In this document: positions 53,801 through 64,000 of the stretch, in pieces
Layout of the letters: every line of letters begins with the position of its first letter
Numbering within the stretch: the stretch's first letter is position 1
NCBI GenBank assembly: GCA_948146395.1
Contig: OX411543.1
Coordinates: 24,061,026 to 24,125,025, forward strand
DNA: 64,000 nt
Source: Fragum whitleyi
Lineage: Eukaryota; Mollusca; Bivalvia; Cardiida; Cardiidae
Direction: 5' to 3'
Position numbers and translations under genes: made by a program
The notes under the pieces: generated by a model
Told to the model about the DNA's origin: nothing
Seen by the model: only the letters and a program-made list of their open reading frames with translations
Databases searched by the model: none

Positions 53801-55530
53801 CTCTATATATTTGATCGACAATAGGTGGTATTGGTCGTGTGATACAGTATAGGTGAAACTGCCGATTATAAATATTGATTGAATACAATCATGTTTTTTC
53901 AATGCAGAAGTTTTCGTGACAACTTGTTCCTTTGAATTTGGACCCTCAACCTTTTGCAAATGACCCCAAAAATTACTTGATGTTCAACGTTCCTTACCTA
54001 GACTAGTTTTAAGGGTGTCATAATGATGCTGAAGAAGGGCTTAACTCCCATTACGCAATCATGTTGTGCAAGTGCGTAAAAGAAATAATCATCTGTTGGA
54101 ATAAAAATCGTTGATGAATGATCAGAACATCGAAACTACAGCTTATTCAAGCTGTAGTTGCGATGTTTTGATTATTCACAAATGCTAAAATCTTAACAAG
54201 GGAGCAGACTGATGGCATTTATCTTTTCTCACAGTCCTCATATCTCCTTTATCCTATATATTCTTTGGTTGTCGGCCTCTGAGTGCGTATAAATTTCAAA
54301 GTCCTAGACACGCCTATGCTGAATGACCCTCAGTTTTGAAAGCCGAGGGGAAACCCTGTCACTGATATTGATTAAAGTAAAGTTAAGGTCTCAAAAGGGT
54401 CACGCTAAGATTCGTTAACTTGAATGAATATTTGATTAGGCCAGCCCTTCGTTCAGGATTACAAAACGATGCAAACTGTTTGTCAATTAAACCCTTGCTT
54501 GCATGCAAGTGTACGTGCAATGCGGGGTATAATTTTTCAACAGTTTGTGCCGTTTTTTCATCCTGAACGCAGGACAGATGTTCTCGGCTGTATGAAAATC
54601 GTTATGCACGTGCTGTACTCCTCATTTTTGATATGGTTTCTTGATCTTTAACGTTTCAAAAAAAGTTCAAAAATTGATACACTAACTCGATCAGGAATTC
54701 ATTCAAACGAGTTCGGAAATTTGATGTACTTTCTCGTGCTCACAGGGACATATAAAATAACCGGGTTTTTCTTACTAGGCTTCTTACGAAATAATTTATA
54801 CTAAGTCAAAATGCACCTGATGTTTTCATTCATTGTCACTTCTATTCTGCCTTGCAATATCCCATTGAAATCGTCTTTAGAAGACGATTCCAATGAGATG
54901 ATGCTTGACAGAATTCCATATTTAATTACTACTGTAGAAGCAAACTTAAATTTTTGTCTTGTGCAAAAAAAAAAAAAAAAAAAAAAAATGATCGTAAGAT
55001 GTTAAGTATAACGTTCCCGGGTTCTCAAATCGACCCTAGATTAAGGAAGAAAATGTACGTGAGTAATCAGTAGCCTATGCGTGAAAAGGGGGTAAGGTTG
55101 TCAAACGATTAGATCAAAGCTTTAAATTAATCCTGAACGTACCCATACAAGGCATGTTTGTGTGGAGTAAATTGCATACCGTGTAGTTACAAACATTTAT
55201 TTGCCTTTATTAACTAACATGTTCAGCGGTTGAATACTATAGGTCTTATAGGGCCTACCTTACGCTGTTATGTTCTATTGATTCTTACATTTTTTACGCA
55301 TTTCTATTGTTAATACTTGTCATTTCCACTAAATTGGAACTCTTTCGGGCGTATTTTTTTAAAAACAGAGTGACATTCCGCACGTATTTAAAATCAAAGT
55401 GATGTTTCCCATGCATTTGAAAATATATTTTGGTTAACTAAATGCAGCAGGAGTTTAAAGAAAGGGAGCCAAATGGCCAAGAATGGATTGATCGTTTGCC
55501 TCGCCTCTTGACCCCAGAGGTAACCCAACT
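53801..55530. other. No gene; hairpin at 54124-54166, poly-A at 54966
   Basis: AACATCGAAACTACAGCTT pairs with AAGCTGTAGTTGCGATGTT. A run of about 23 A at 54966-54988. No recognisable coding region. Confidence 0.5.
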
Positions 55531-55532
55531 TT

Positions 55533-55715
55533 TTATAAGAGGTTTTACGCCGCTTTCAACCATCTTTCAGTTGTATCGCGGCTGCTGGAGCACCTTACAA
55601 TGGATTCCCGATATTTCTCACACCAGTACCACCACCACATCCCTTTTTAGCCTACAGCTGCTATCCCACATAGGCCTACGATCATTAACCTATTGGTGAG
55701 AGACAAGAAGTCGGA
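55533..55715 (-). mobile_element. SINE fragment, minus strand
   Basis: Reads GGTTTTACGCCGCTTTCAAC, GAGCACCTTACAATGGATTCC and CCTATTGGTGAGAGACAAG, the tail and body of the SINE in reverse. The tRNA-like head is missing. Confidence 0.75.
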
Positions 55716-57112
55716 TATTAAAACGTATCTGCATATATATATACATGTATATAGTGATTGAGTTTTCAGTTCAAAAATGTTTTCTTCTGAAGTTATACTA
55801 TTTCGGAATCAGATCACAATCAATGTTCGCTGGATAAAAATTAAGGTATGAACGCGCAGAAATTCAGCGTTAGTACAAATGCAAAGCGGAGAGCCATTTC
55901 CAAAACGTTTGGCGTACGTTGTTATCTTTAATTCATAATTGGTCTATGCTTATTTTTTAAAGAAGGACATATTTCTAGTTTCTAGAAATTGTAAAGGATT
56001 TGTCATTACGCTCTACTAAATAGGTCACCTGGACTTGTATTTAATAGTCCATAAAACCCAAGTATTTGGTCAAATATAAGTATTCGGTCACATCATAGGT
56101 CACCATATTTGAACCATGAAAAGTTCATAAAATATAATGCGATATAATGTGATAGCAGTGATTCATTTTGCTGCGCATCCTGCATCAAAGATGCACATAT
56201 TTCACAAAGGACTCATATTTTTCAAATATGTTAGTCCCTGGGATGTTAATTTTTAAGTTGGAATGCGGAGCAATTCCAACTTAGATTTAACAAAACCGCA
56301 AAATGAACACAAGATAATTTCATTTCGGGTTTTTTGAGAACACATATCACGTGAACAGGATGTGAATACATTTCGGCCTATTTTGTATATCTCAATGTGA
56401 CAAAGACATACAGATTATTTCATCAAAAAGTTATAATGCTGTACAATTACACAACTATCACTTCATGTATATTATTAACACGCAAATTTATGTTTTAAAC
56501 GATATTTATTGAATGTTGCGTAAGAATTTTCTTGTATCACATGTTTGCATTATTATATTTGGAAATCACGTGATAAGTCCAATAAAGTCAGATTTTTGAC
56601 AATAGCACTAGTCAATCACGTGATCTGCTTATTTGGTAATGTATCAATCTGTTTTCTCAGTATTGTGGCAAATAGCACAGGCCAGTCACGTGATCTGCTT
56701 TTTTGGTAATGTCGCGATCTGTTTTTCGTAGAATTATGTTATAGCTTTTTTAAGAGGGGTGGTTTCTCTTTCTGAACGCCCTTATTACACATTTAAGTTT
56801 CGACAAATTGTCAAATTGTACATTTCTGCCTACAGTTACTAAATAAAAATATTTAGTTCTTGTTAAAGTGATGATACACTTTTAAAGTTAATACATATTT
56901 CTGCAACATATTGTCGTTTATTTTCCGCCATATTGCAGTTATCTACATAAATGTTCCTTGTCAAAACCTAATATTATCCTTGCCATCACAGTTAATGGAA
57001 TTATGAATATCTTTGCTAACATCCATCTCCAAGATAATTTGCCATTTGAAACAAACCTACTAGTTCAACTTGTTTTCATCACATTCTTGCACATCAACAC
57101 GTTTAAGTCATC

Positions 57113-57552
57113 ATACAGTTAGTTACATCGCAAAATTGACATTCATCTCAATCAAACACATCTTAATCGCTCACTCAGCGCTCCATTCGTTCATTCTAAA
57201 CACTCACTCAAACCATTTAAAAACGCTCAAAACTACTAAAAACAAAGATCAATATGTCCATTTGAAATGGATAAAGCAAGAACCAAATCGCGATTTCACA
57301 GACATAATTGAAATATAAAGTGTTTGATTGATTCTTGGCGAAATAGAAAGCTATTGATGGAACTGTTATGCATATTTTATTAAAGGGAGGTTTTACATAA
57401 CGCTAATTTTGTTCGTCCTGAACAAAATAAGCGACATTTGATTCCCTCTCTTAAATTTCACTCAAAACTCGCGCCGCTCAGTCTTTCAATATCATCCTTA
57501 AATCATTCCAAAAATCGTTCACCTTGTCAATTTCACGATGTTATTAACTGTA
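57113..57552 (+). mobile_element. MITE inside composite repeat
   Basis: ACAGTTAGTTACATCGCAAA at the left and TTTCACGATGTTATTAACTG at the right are imperfect complements. The centre has TTTTGTTCGTCCTGAACAAAA. The frame at 57070-57318 is chance. Confidence 0.65.
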
Positions 57553-58101
57553 CACCTAACTCAGGAGTAGAGGAGCTTATATTGATTTCACAATGACTGT
57601 CTGTCAGTCCATTGACCTTTTGCTTTCCGCTAGCTAAACGGAGAAGCAATTGACCTGCAATAACGAAAATTTGCACAAATTTACCCATGACCCAAAGAAA
57701 TGCCCTATTTCTTTGGGGTTATACATGTCACGGTAATAAGTAAACTTTAACTGTTAACAGTTTCCACTCTAACTGATCAACCAATAGACCCAAATCATAA
57801 ATATTGACACATATCAGTGCCCAAATTTGGAGTCACGAAGGTCGAAGTCACAATTGAACTTCGTCCAAATATTGTCATGAGATTACAACTCCTGAAGTAA
57901 AATCCTTCCCTTTCGAAAATAGCTTTTCATCAAGGACAAAGCGCTTGTTGAGGTCCACTTTGCGACAGTTCTAATTAAAAATGTAATTGTTACGTCAAAA
58001 AGAAGTCATTTGACAAATAAAACCGAAACTGTTTTGAGTGTATATGGTTCGCCTGTGCGTCCATTAGTCGGCTGATTGATGCGTATCATTTTATTGCTTT
58101 A

Positions 58102-58862
58102 AGCTCACCTGAGCACAACGTGCTTACGGGAAGCTTTTAGGATCAACCTGACTCCGTCGTCCGTCGTACGTCGTGTGTCGTCAACTTTCTTAAAACTTCT
58201 TCTTCTCCTTAACCGCTGAGTCGTTTTAAATGATATTTTGCCAGAATGTTCTCTTCAAAAAACCTGTGAGAATTTTTTATTGGCCCAAAATAATGAGACT
58301 GACAGGGAGGGGCTAATTTCGAGCCCGTATTCTTTGAACGACATCTTTTCCTGAACCACTGGGCCGATTTCAATGAAACTGTACCAGAATTGTACGTGAA
58401 ATTTTGATTGGCCCATAAATATGGGCGTGGTATGGCAGGACAGTGCTTATTTTGAGCCTGAAATCTTTGACCAATATCTCCTCCTGAACCACTGGGTCGA
58501 TTTCAACAAAACTTTACCAAACTGTTCCTTGGGTGACTCTAATCAAAAATTGTCGGTAAAATTTTGATTGGCCTATAAATGTTGGCGTGGCAAACCGGGC
58601 CTTATTTTGAGCCAGAAAACTTAGAATGACATCTCCTCCTGAATCACTGGGCCTATTCAAATGAAACTTTACCAGAATCTTCCTTTGATGACACTCTTCA
58701 AAAATTGTCAGAAAAAATATGATTACCCCTTAAATATGGGCATGGCAGGGCAGGGCTAATTGAGGCAAATTTGAATAGATTTGCCAGAAAGTTTCTTGGG
58801 CGAGATCCACTGGACCAATCGAATTCAGGTGAGCGGTTTATGGCCAATCTGGTCCTCTTGTT
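58102..58862 (+). repeat. AGCTCACCTGAGCAC repeat inside composite repeat
   Basis: Head AGCTCACCTGAGCACAACGTGC, then CCGTCGTCCGTCGTACGTCG, about four units of about 120 bp (CCTGAACCACTGGGCCGATTT; AAACTTTACCAGAA), and a tail with GGTCCTCTTGTTA. The same tail word ends the copies at 33099 and 37728. Confidence 0.82.
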
Positions 58863-59187
58863 ATTAATATTTTTCTTTCATCAGTTTCAGGCCTGTATAG
58901 CCATTCGGGGGTTTAAGCGTCTCTCGTTGTTGCAATACATTGATTTATATACGCCCTTCAAAGGACGAGGTGTATTATGTGATCACCTGTTGTGGGCGGG
59001 AGGCGACAGCTTCGTTAGTGGCTTGAGGTCACCGTCTTTTGAACGCATTCCAACTTATCAGTACTTTCAGTACTTTGATTAGCATTAGTTGTTGTACCAT
59101 AAGGTCGTATTGAAGATTTATGGTGATAATTGCAATGGTAGGGTCGTATTGGAAAACAGGGATTTGGGCTTAACTAAGACGTATTGA

Positions 59188-59470
59188 TGGGAATACAGCG
59201 AATGTTGCAGTAGTATAACTATATTGAACAGAAATCGTCAAATATTCCAATAGTATTATAACATTGACGGGAATACAGCGAATGCTGTAATAGTATGACC
59301 ATATTGACGAGAATTCGTCGCATATTCCAATAGTATTATTACATTGACGGGAATACAGCGAATGCGGTAATAGTATGGCCATATTTACGAGAATTCGGCG
59401 CATTTTCCAAAAGTACCATCGCATTTACGGGGATACAGCAAAGATGGCAATAGTATGGTCATATTAACGG
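59188..59470 (+). repeat. Tandem array, 80-bp period
   Basis: The word GGGAATACAGCGAATG occurs at 59190, 59270 and 59350 and in altered form at 59430, an exact 80-bp step. Each unit has two related halves of about 40 bp (CAATAGTATTAT / TAATAGTATGACC). A single diverged copy is near 60349-60365. Confidence 0.88.
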
Positions 59471-59792
59471 GTATGCATCAATTTTTATTGCTGCAACTTT
59501 GGCAATAGAATAATGTAACTTACGGGGCGTTTGTTGTTGTTTTTGTTGTTGTTTCGGGTAACTGTTGTGGGTGCACGTACTCATTGTTTCAAGTCGTCCC
59601 TCGAACAAGTGCAACCGCAACATCTTAGCCACCCGCAGCTCATCCAACTTACAATTGAAAATATCTCGAAATCGACAGTTGTCTAGTTCAAAACCATTGA
59701 AAATCACTCCTTCGGCGCTCCATTCATAGCATTTCTATCACTCATTTACTGGCGCCCCGAAATCATTTTAAGAGAAAAGAACCAAGTTTCTT

Positions 59793-60205
59793 TAATGCTT
59801 TTCGGTTGTTTATCGAGAAATAACAGTAGATTATCACTTGATAATCTTACTGCAAAAGCAGTGAAGTTATCAAAAACTTATACCCTGCTTTTGTGAATTT
59901 CTCCCTATCTGACGTCATCTATGCGGGGACGAAATAAGTGACGTCACAGTGAACGTTGCATAGCAATCACGCGCAAAATGACGCGCTTTACGAAAATGTG
60001 TCCTACAAATTTCACATTATGTCTCATTTCTGCAATAAAGAAATAGAATTATCGATTGTTTTTCGAGTAAGATCGATTAATATTTCATTTCGTGAACAAC
60101 AAAAGCTATATTTTCACTCGTTACTCCGCCACTCGTGAAAATATAGCTTTTGGTGTTCACTCAATGAATATAAATCGATCTTACACTGAAACAAACGATT
60201 ATCCT
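59793..60205 (+). repeat. Dispersed repeat, second copy of 26008-26365
   Basis: Same order of words as 26008-26365. Here the right part shows a hairpin AAAGCTATATTTTCACTCGT / CACTCGTGAAAATATAGCTTT and then an inverted ATCGATCTTA, so the right end folds back on ATCGATTAATATTTCA. Confidence 0.75.
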
Positions 60206-60540
60206 CTATATATTTTTTTAAAAGGGAGATAATAAAAATATCGATGATTTTGTCCGAATTTGATTACACGATTTTTTACATTCTTCTTTTCGTACAGCTA
60301 TTTGTGGGAGACAATGACTCGTTACAAAGTGACTTTTGTAGACGATGGAAATACAGCGAATATTGCAGTTGTAAAATAATAATACCAGGGATTTGGTTAT
60401 AATACTTCTCAAGTATGGTCGTGGATTTTTATTGTAAAATTACCAAAGATCGATCGTAGTATTTCTATAGTACGATCGTTTTCGCGGGAATACGTATGTG
60501 GTATTGCTAAAGTACTGAACATTAATGCTACGATGAACGA

Positions 60541-60994
60541 AATCGAAATCTTAGGTTTGCAATATTAATTTAGAATGGTTTTGATAATGTGTAATTATGG
60601 CTTATCTAAGTCTGAAAAACAGTACAATGGTATACGAAATTAATAAAAAAAAAATCATATATTCATATAGGAAACATTGTTATTTATAAAAAATCGAAAT
60701 CTTAGGTTTGCAATATTAATTTAGAATGGTTTTGATAATGTGTAGTTATGGCTTATCTAAGTCTGAAAAACAGTACAATGGTATACGAAATTAATAAAAA
60801 AAAATCATATATTCATATAGGAAACATTGTTATTTATAAAAAGATCGAAATCTTAGGTTTGCAATATTAATTTAGAATGGTTTTGATAATGTGTAATTAT
60901 GGCTTATCTAAGTCTGAAAAACAGTACAATGGTATACGAAATTAATAAAAAAAAATCATATATTCATATAGGAAACATTGTTATTTATAAAAAG
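60541..60994 (+). repeat. Tandem triplication, 151-bp period
   Basis: AATCGAAATCTTAGG starts at 60541 and 60692, with the third unit at 60843. The three units are nearly identical apart from A-run length and single changes, indicating recent duplication. Not coding. Confidence 0.95.
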
Positions 60995-61497
60995 ATAATT
61001 GAAATTTAATTTTGCGATAAAACATTTTAACAAACTGGAGCTCATGCTCATTCTGTCGTTCTCCCTCACCACTCCTTTACCAAAATACATTTCTCTTTGA
61101 GGACAAGACCCTCAATCCCCCGTGTTTTCTCAAAATTGCGAAGTGGGGTACAGTTGATTGATAGATTATATAAAGCAAAATATTTCGTAGTTATTTGATA
61201 TACGTATGTCGTAAAAATCACATTAACCAATTTTTTTTTAAATTTGTTATACCTATTAGTCATTAACTTGGTTCGTTGCCCTTTAAATGGTTTAGTAGGC
61301 AAAGACTGTTACTCACCAAAGGGGTATACACCAACAACATTATTTTAAATCTAAAAGAGGACTGGTGCAAGCTGCAACGTTGCAGGTTCTCTAGACCTGT
61401 AGGTCTTTGGTCACTTTTATTTCTAAAGCACATTGTGTTGTAACAGTGCTCTTTCCCATATTCATGATATTTTCATCACCAAAAGAAATGTGGTGTC

Positions 61498-61537
61498 AAA
61501 AGAAGAAATTGCTTGTCACAAGCAATTTCTTCTTTTG
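61498..61537. repeat. Perfect hairpin, AAAGAAGAAATTGCTTGT
   Basis: AAAAGAAGAAATTGCTTG pairs with CAAGCAATTTCTTCTTTT around a TCA loop. The stem matches the hairpin in the element at 2389-2799, so 61340-61600 may be a relative. Confidence 0.85.
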
Positions 61538-61924
61538 TCATCCAAATTCTAATTTAGAAAGACAATTGTTTTATTGAAGACCCGTTGCTATAATGAGGAC
61601 CTTATAATGTATACCCGCAAGCCTCTGTCATAAAGACGTTAGCAGCGCGTTATATATCTTCATAGTGCTGTGGTCCCGGGTTCGATTTAAGGAAGCGGTA
61701 AACATCCTTTGGAACATTTATCTCCCATACTGCCGATCCGATCAACACGATTAGATGTGTAGGTAAGCTCAGGCTGCGCCTGGTCGGTATGAGTAATCTG
61801 GGTTGGTCTGGGGCGATTGAGTGTGGTTGGCCTCGCCCGGGTTTTCTACCAAAATAATTTTAGGTCGGCCGTTCTCGTAGAGAGGTAATCCCGCGTTTTA
61901 ATTGTTCCGAAGACCCGCACAAAA

Positions 61925-62068
61925 AAGTATGGTGAGCGAAGCTTTTCATATTGTGCTCCAGAGCGATGGAATCCCCTGCCGTCAGATATCAGACACACTG
62001 AGTCATTACAAGCCTTTAAAAAGGCCCTTAAGACTCACCTTTTTCGAGTATTCTATGACTTGTTATAA
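61925..62068 (+). pseudogene. LINE ORF2 3' end (CR1/L2-like)
   Basis: 48 codons in one open frame ending in TAA: YGERSFSYCAPERWNPLPSD, then IRHTESLQAFKKALKTHLF. This is the extreme C-terminus of CR1/L2-type non-LTR retrotransposon proteins. The rest of the element is missing, as in usual 5' truncation; the sequence upstream (61600-61900) has a tRNA-like B box (GGGTTCGATTT at about 61679) and may be another short element. Confidence 0.8.
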
Positions 62069-62179
62069 ATTGATTGAAATTTTTACATTGATCAGCGACA
62101 AACTGTGTTTTATGTAAACATTTTAACTTGTACAGCGCTAAGAGCCGGAATTTTCGGGATGTAGCGCTTTATGAATGTC

Positions 62180-62211
<32 letters not shown>
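62069..62211 (+). mobile_element. LINE 3' UTR and ATT-repeat tail
   Basis: TTGTACAGCGCTAAGAGCC and GTAGCGCTTTATGAATG followed by about ten ATT units is the typical 3' end of this LINE group, whose copies end in short-word repeats rather than poly-A. Confidence 0.8.
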
Positions 62212-62214
<3 letters not shown>

Positions 62215-62439
62215 CTATGGTATAGGCGTCGTCGTCGATTTCGTTTGTATCGTCGTCGTGCGAAAACTTAAGATATTTTGGGATATATCTCTTGTTCTTT
62301 CGAAAGGCATTCACTTGAAACTTGGCACACGTATACACTATCGAAAGAGCAAACTATACTTTCAATTGGAATAACTCAAGATGCATTTTGTGCGATTTAT
62401 GCCCTTTTTTGCGACTAACATTATTTATCCACCATCCAT

Positions 62440-63430
62440 CACCCAACAACCGAGCGTTGAGATCGTGTATCGAGCGGGTTCAAGATCGAACTGGTCGTGA
62501 AAAATCGTTAAGATATCGAGTGTGATCAGGTTTATATCTTTAACCCGTATACGATCACTGTCGAACTATATTTGAGTCAATCCTGACTAACTAGATTTTA
62601 TACGCGACCACACGCAACTTGTCTTGATCGCTATTCGGATGAACATCTTGTAGTGGTCGAGTACATTCGGAACACCACTCGGCAAATCTCACGATCAACC
62701 TCGGATGTACATAGACGGACTATTTTTAAAAATTACGGGAAACCCTTGGAAAAACTCGATGACGTCAGTTAAAATGGCGTTAGCCCTCGAAACTTTGAGT
62801 GAAAACATTCGACGTCGTCAACGCTACTCGTTTAAGTCACTGAAGCGAAATCATCGTATCCCCATATAAATATCTTTAGATTCTTAAATAACGGCTGAAA
62901 AATCTTAATTTTTGAGAATGATTCGTCATTCTCAAAAATTAAGATTTTTCAGCCGTTATTACTGTAAAAGATATATATTTACAGTGCTAATTTTTCTTAC
63001 ACTGTTTCCGCCTTACAAAATGCACGATTTCGTTACATACCCATCCGCCTTACATACATCCGAGGTCTGTTGCAGTTTTCGGAAATGGCCGAGCGATGTT
63101 CCAATGGGTCGAGTTATGATCGATTTTGTCGGGAATTGATCGTTTAGGCTCGAGTATATAGATCTGGGTGATCTAGCGAGAATCTGATGGGTTGTTGTAA
63201 AGGAAAGATCGTGTACAGTGGAGATCGGTATGGTCGGTAAAGCATCGAGCAATGATTGAGTAAAAGTCGGGGTGATCGAACGAATATCAGATTGGTGGTC
63301 GGGTAGCGATCGAGAAACGGTCGTGGTTATGGGTCTGGTTCGATCGAGTAAAGATCGATTAGAATCCTCGCATATGTATATGGTCGGGTTTGATCGGGGA
63401 TCGATTTAGGAGACCGAGTTAATCGAAAAT
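62440..63430. other. GATCG-rich stretch, no gene recognised
   Basis: GATCG occurs ten times between about 63115 and 63410, with more copies and complements at 62460-62700. CpG is far more frequent than in flanking DNA. No frame shows a domain. Confidence 0.6.
62887..62960. repeat. Perfect 35-bp palindrome with TTCG loop
   Basis: Positions 62887-62921 are the exact reverse complement of 62926-62960, separated by TTCG. The stem starts AATAACGGCTGAAAAATC. Confidence 0.95.
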
Positions 63431-63839
63431 ATGAGAACTTAGTATGCATCTTTAGGTGCAGTAGTCGCGAGCGGCTAAAAGACCGTTTATCGGCGTTAAA
63501 ACCCCATTCATAAAAAAAATAAACGTTAAATATCATAAATCAACCGCATTTTCGTGGAAGAAGACTAGGAAGTATCATATTTCTTTTGTATGATCGCAAA
63601 TAGTCATTCACGACTTAATATAGCCCTTTTGTTCGACGATCAGGGTTGACTGCATTTAGAATGAATATGTAATCCATGTGCATTGTATTTAAACTAATGG
63701 AGAACTTTATATTTTTACAATTTTAATAAAGCCCCGTCCCGGCTTGTTTCATAGCCTGCAATGGTGGTATTTAATAAAAGGGAATGGAAAGCGCTTAACT
63801 TGCACATATTTGCAATTTGGGCCCGAGGTTGTAAAACTT

Positions 63840-63970
63840 TTCTCAGGCCCAGGCTCAATTTTCTCAAATCTTAAATTAAAATAAATGTATAGAAATAAAA
63901 GATAGTATTAATAAGTTGTTATTTATAACACTTATTAATATCATCTTTTGTGTTAATACATTAAAATGAG
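63840..63970. repeat. Foldback segment
   Basis: AAAAGATAGTATTAATAAGT pairs with ACTTATTAATATCATCTTTT around TGTTATTTATAAC. Similar TAAGTTGTTATAAATAACAA folds occur near 25287-25307. The outer CTCAAAT.../...TTAATACATT parts pair weakly. Confidence 0.7.
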
Positions 63971-64000
63971 TAATAAAACAGAATTACGGCTTTTAAGTTT

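Larger units (their letters stand above)
56242..59085 (+). mobile_element. Large composite repeat, copy 2
   Basis: Full-length partner of 11197-13664 in opposite orientation. Starts TAAGTTGGAATGCGGAGC (56254) and has GCATTCCAACTTA at 59045-59057, so motif-level inverted ends are about 2.8 kb apart; similarity to copy 1 runs on to TCAGTACTTTCAGTACTTTG. Contains two near-duplicate AATCACGTGATCTGCTT blocks (about 56616 and 56687), a MITE (57113-57552) and an AGCTCACCTGAGCAC repeat (58102-58862). Confidence 0.7.

Noticed and set aside
55443..55522. Possible exon QEFKEREPNGQEWIDRLPRL between AAATGCAG and GAG|GTAACC
   Set aside because: The codon-like pattern and splice sites are tempting, but no neighbouring exon, no recognised family and an adjoining SINE fragment leave it unsupported.
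61600..61870. tRNA gene or SINE before the LINE 3' end
   Set aside because: One B-box-like GGGTTCGATTT is present, but the A box is poor and no second copy occurs in the window to confirm a family.

Overview
The window looks like nuclear DNA from a mollusc, most likely a bivalve. It is AT-rich and gene-poor. Genes have many short GT-AG exons. The intergenic and intronic space is filled with small non-autonomous transposons, tRNA-derived SINEs with a GCGGCGTTAAAC-type tail, and families of internally tandem repeats that begin with a hairpin such as AGCTCACCTGAGCAC. The phylum call is inference from repeat style and protein similarity; no species is assigned.

The one multi-exon host gene is a carnitine O-acetyltransferase (CRAT) on the + strand, 22291-37419. 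Thirteen exons with consistent phases give 617 codons plus stop, close to the mammalian length. The catalytic His-Glu pair, the CoA-binding lysine segment, the carnitine-binding Arg segment and the STS motif are all visible. Two truncated extra copies of the Arg-segment exon head sit in tandem just upstream of the complete one. All three have their own acceptor, all are in one stop-free frame, and this may give alternative 3' splice sites.

Two more host genes are suggested by first exons only: a 1-Cys peroxiredoxin (PRDX6-like) at 53197-53288 whose later exons are not in the window, and an unidentified ATGGCGG first exon at 42479-42530, which lies inside a 5-kb insertion with inverted arms.

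Region by region: 1-6960 holds MITEs and a LINE reverse transcriptase remnant. 6961-10857 is a complete, young LTR retrotransposon with 813-bp LTRs differing at two sites, a 4-bp target duplication, and one intact Gag-protease-zinc finger ORF but no reverse transcriptase, RNase H or integrase. 11.2-13.7 kb is a large composite repeat with a second, inverted copy at 56.2-59.1 kb. 13.8-15.9 kb has a MITE split by a SINE with a 13-bp target duplication, an opposite SINE copy, and a LINE remnant. 18.1-18.8 kb is a two-exon MULE-transposase-like fragment. 21.7-42 kb is CRAT and surrounding mobile elements. 42.1-47.2 kb is the inverted-arm insertion, sitting inside an older MITE. 48-64 kb is mostly repeats, with tandem arrays at 59.2 and 60.5 kb, a LINE 3' end at 61.9 kb and a GATCG-rich stretch with a perfect 35-bp hairpin near 63 kb.

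The most unusual items are the pol-less LTR retrotransposon, the triplicated CRAT acceptor/exon head, and the inverted-arm insertion that carries a promoter-like first exon.
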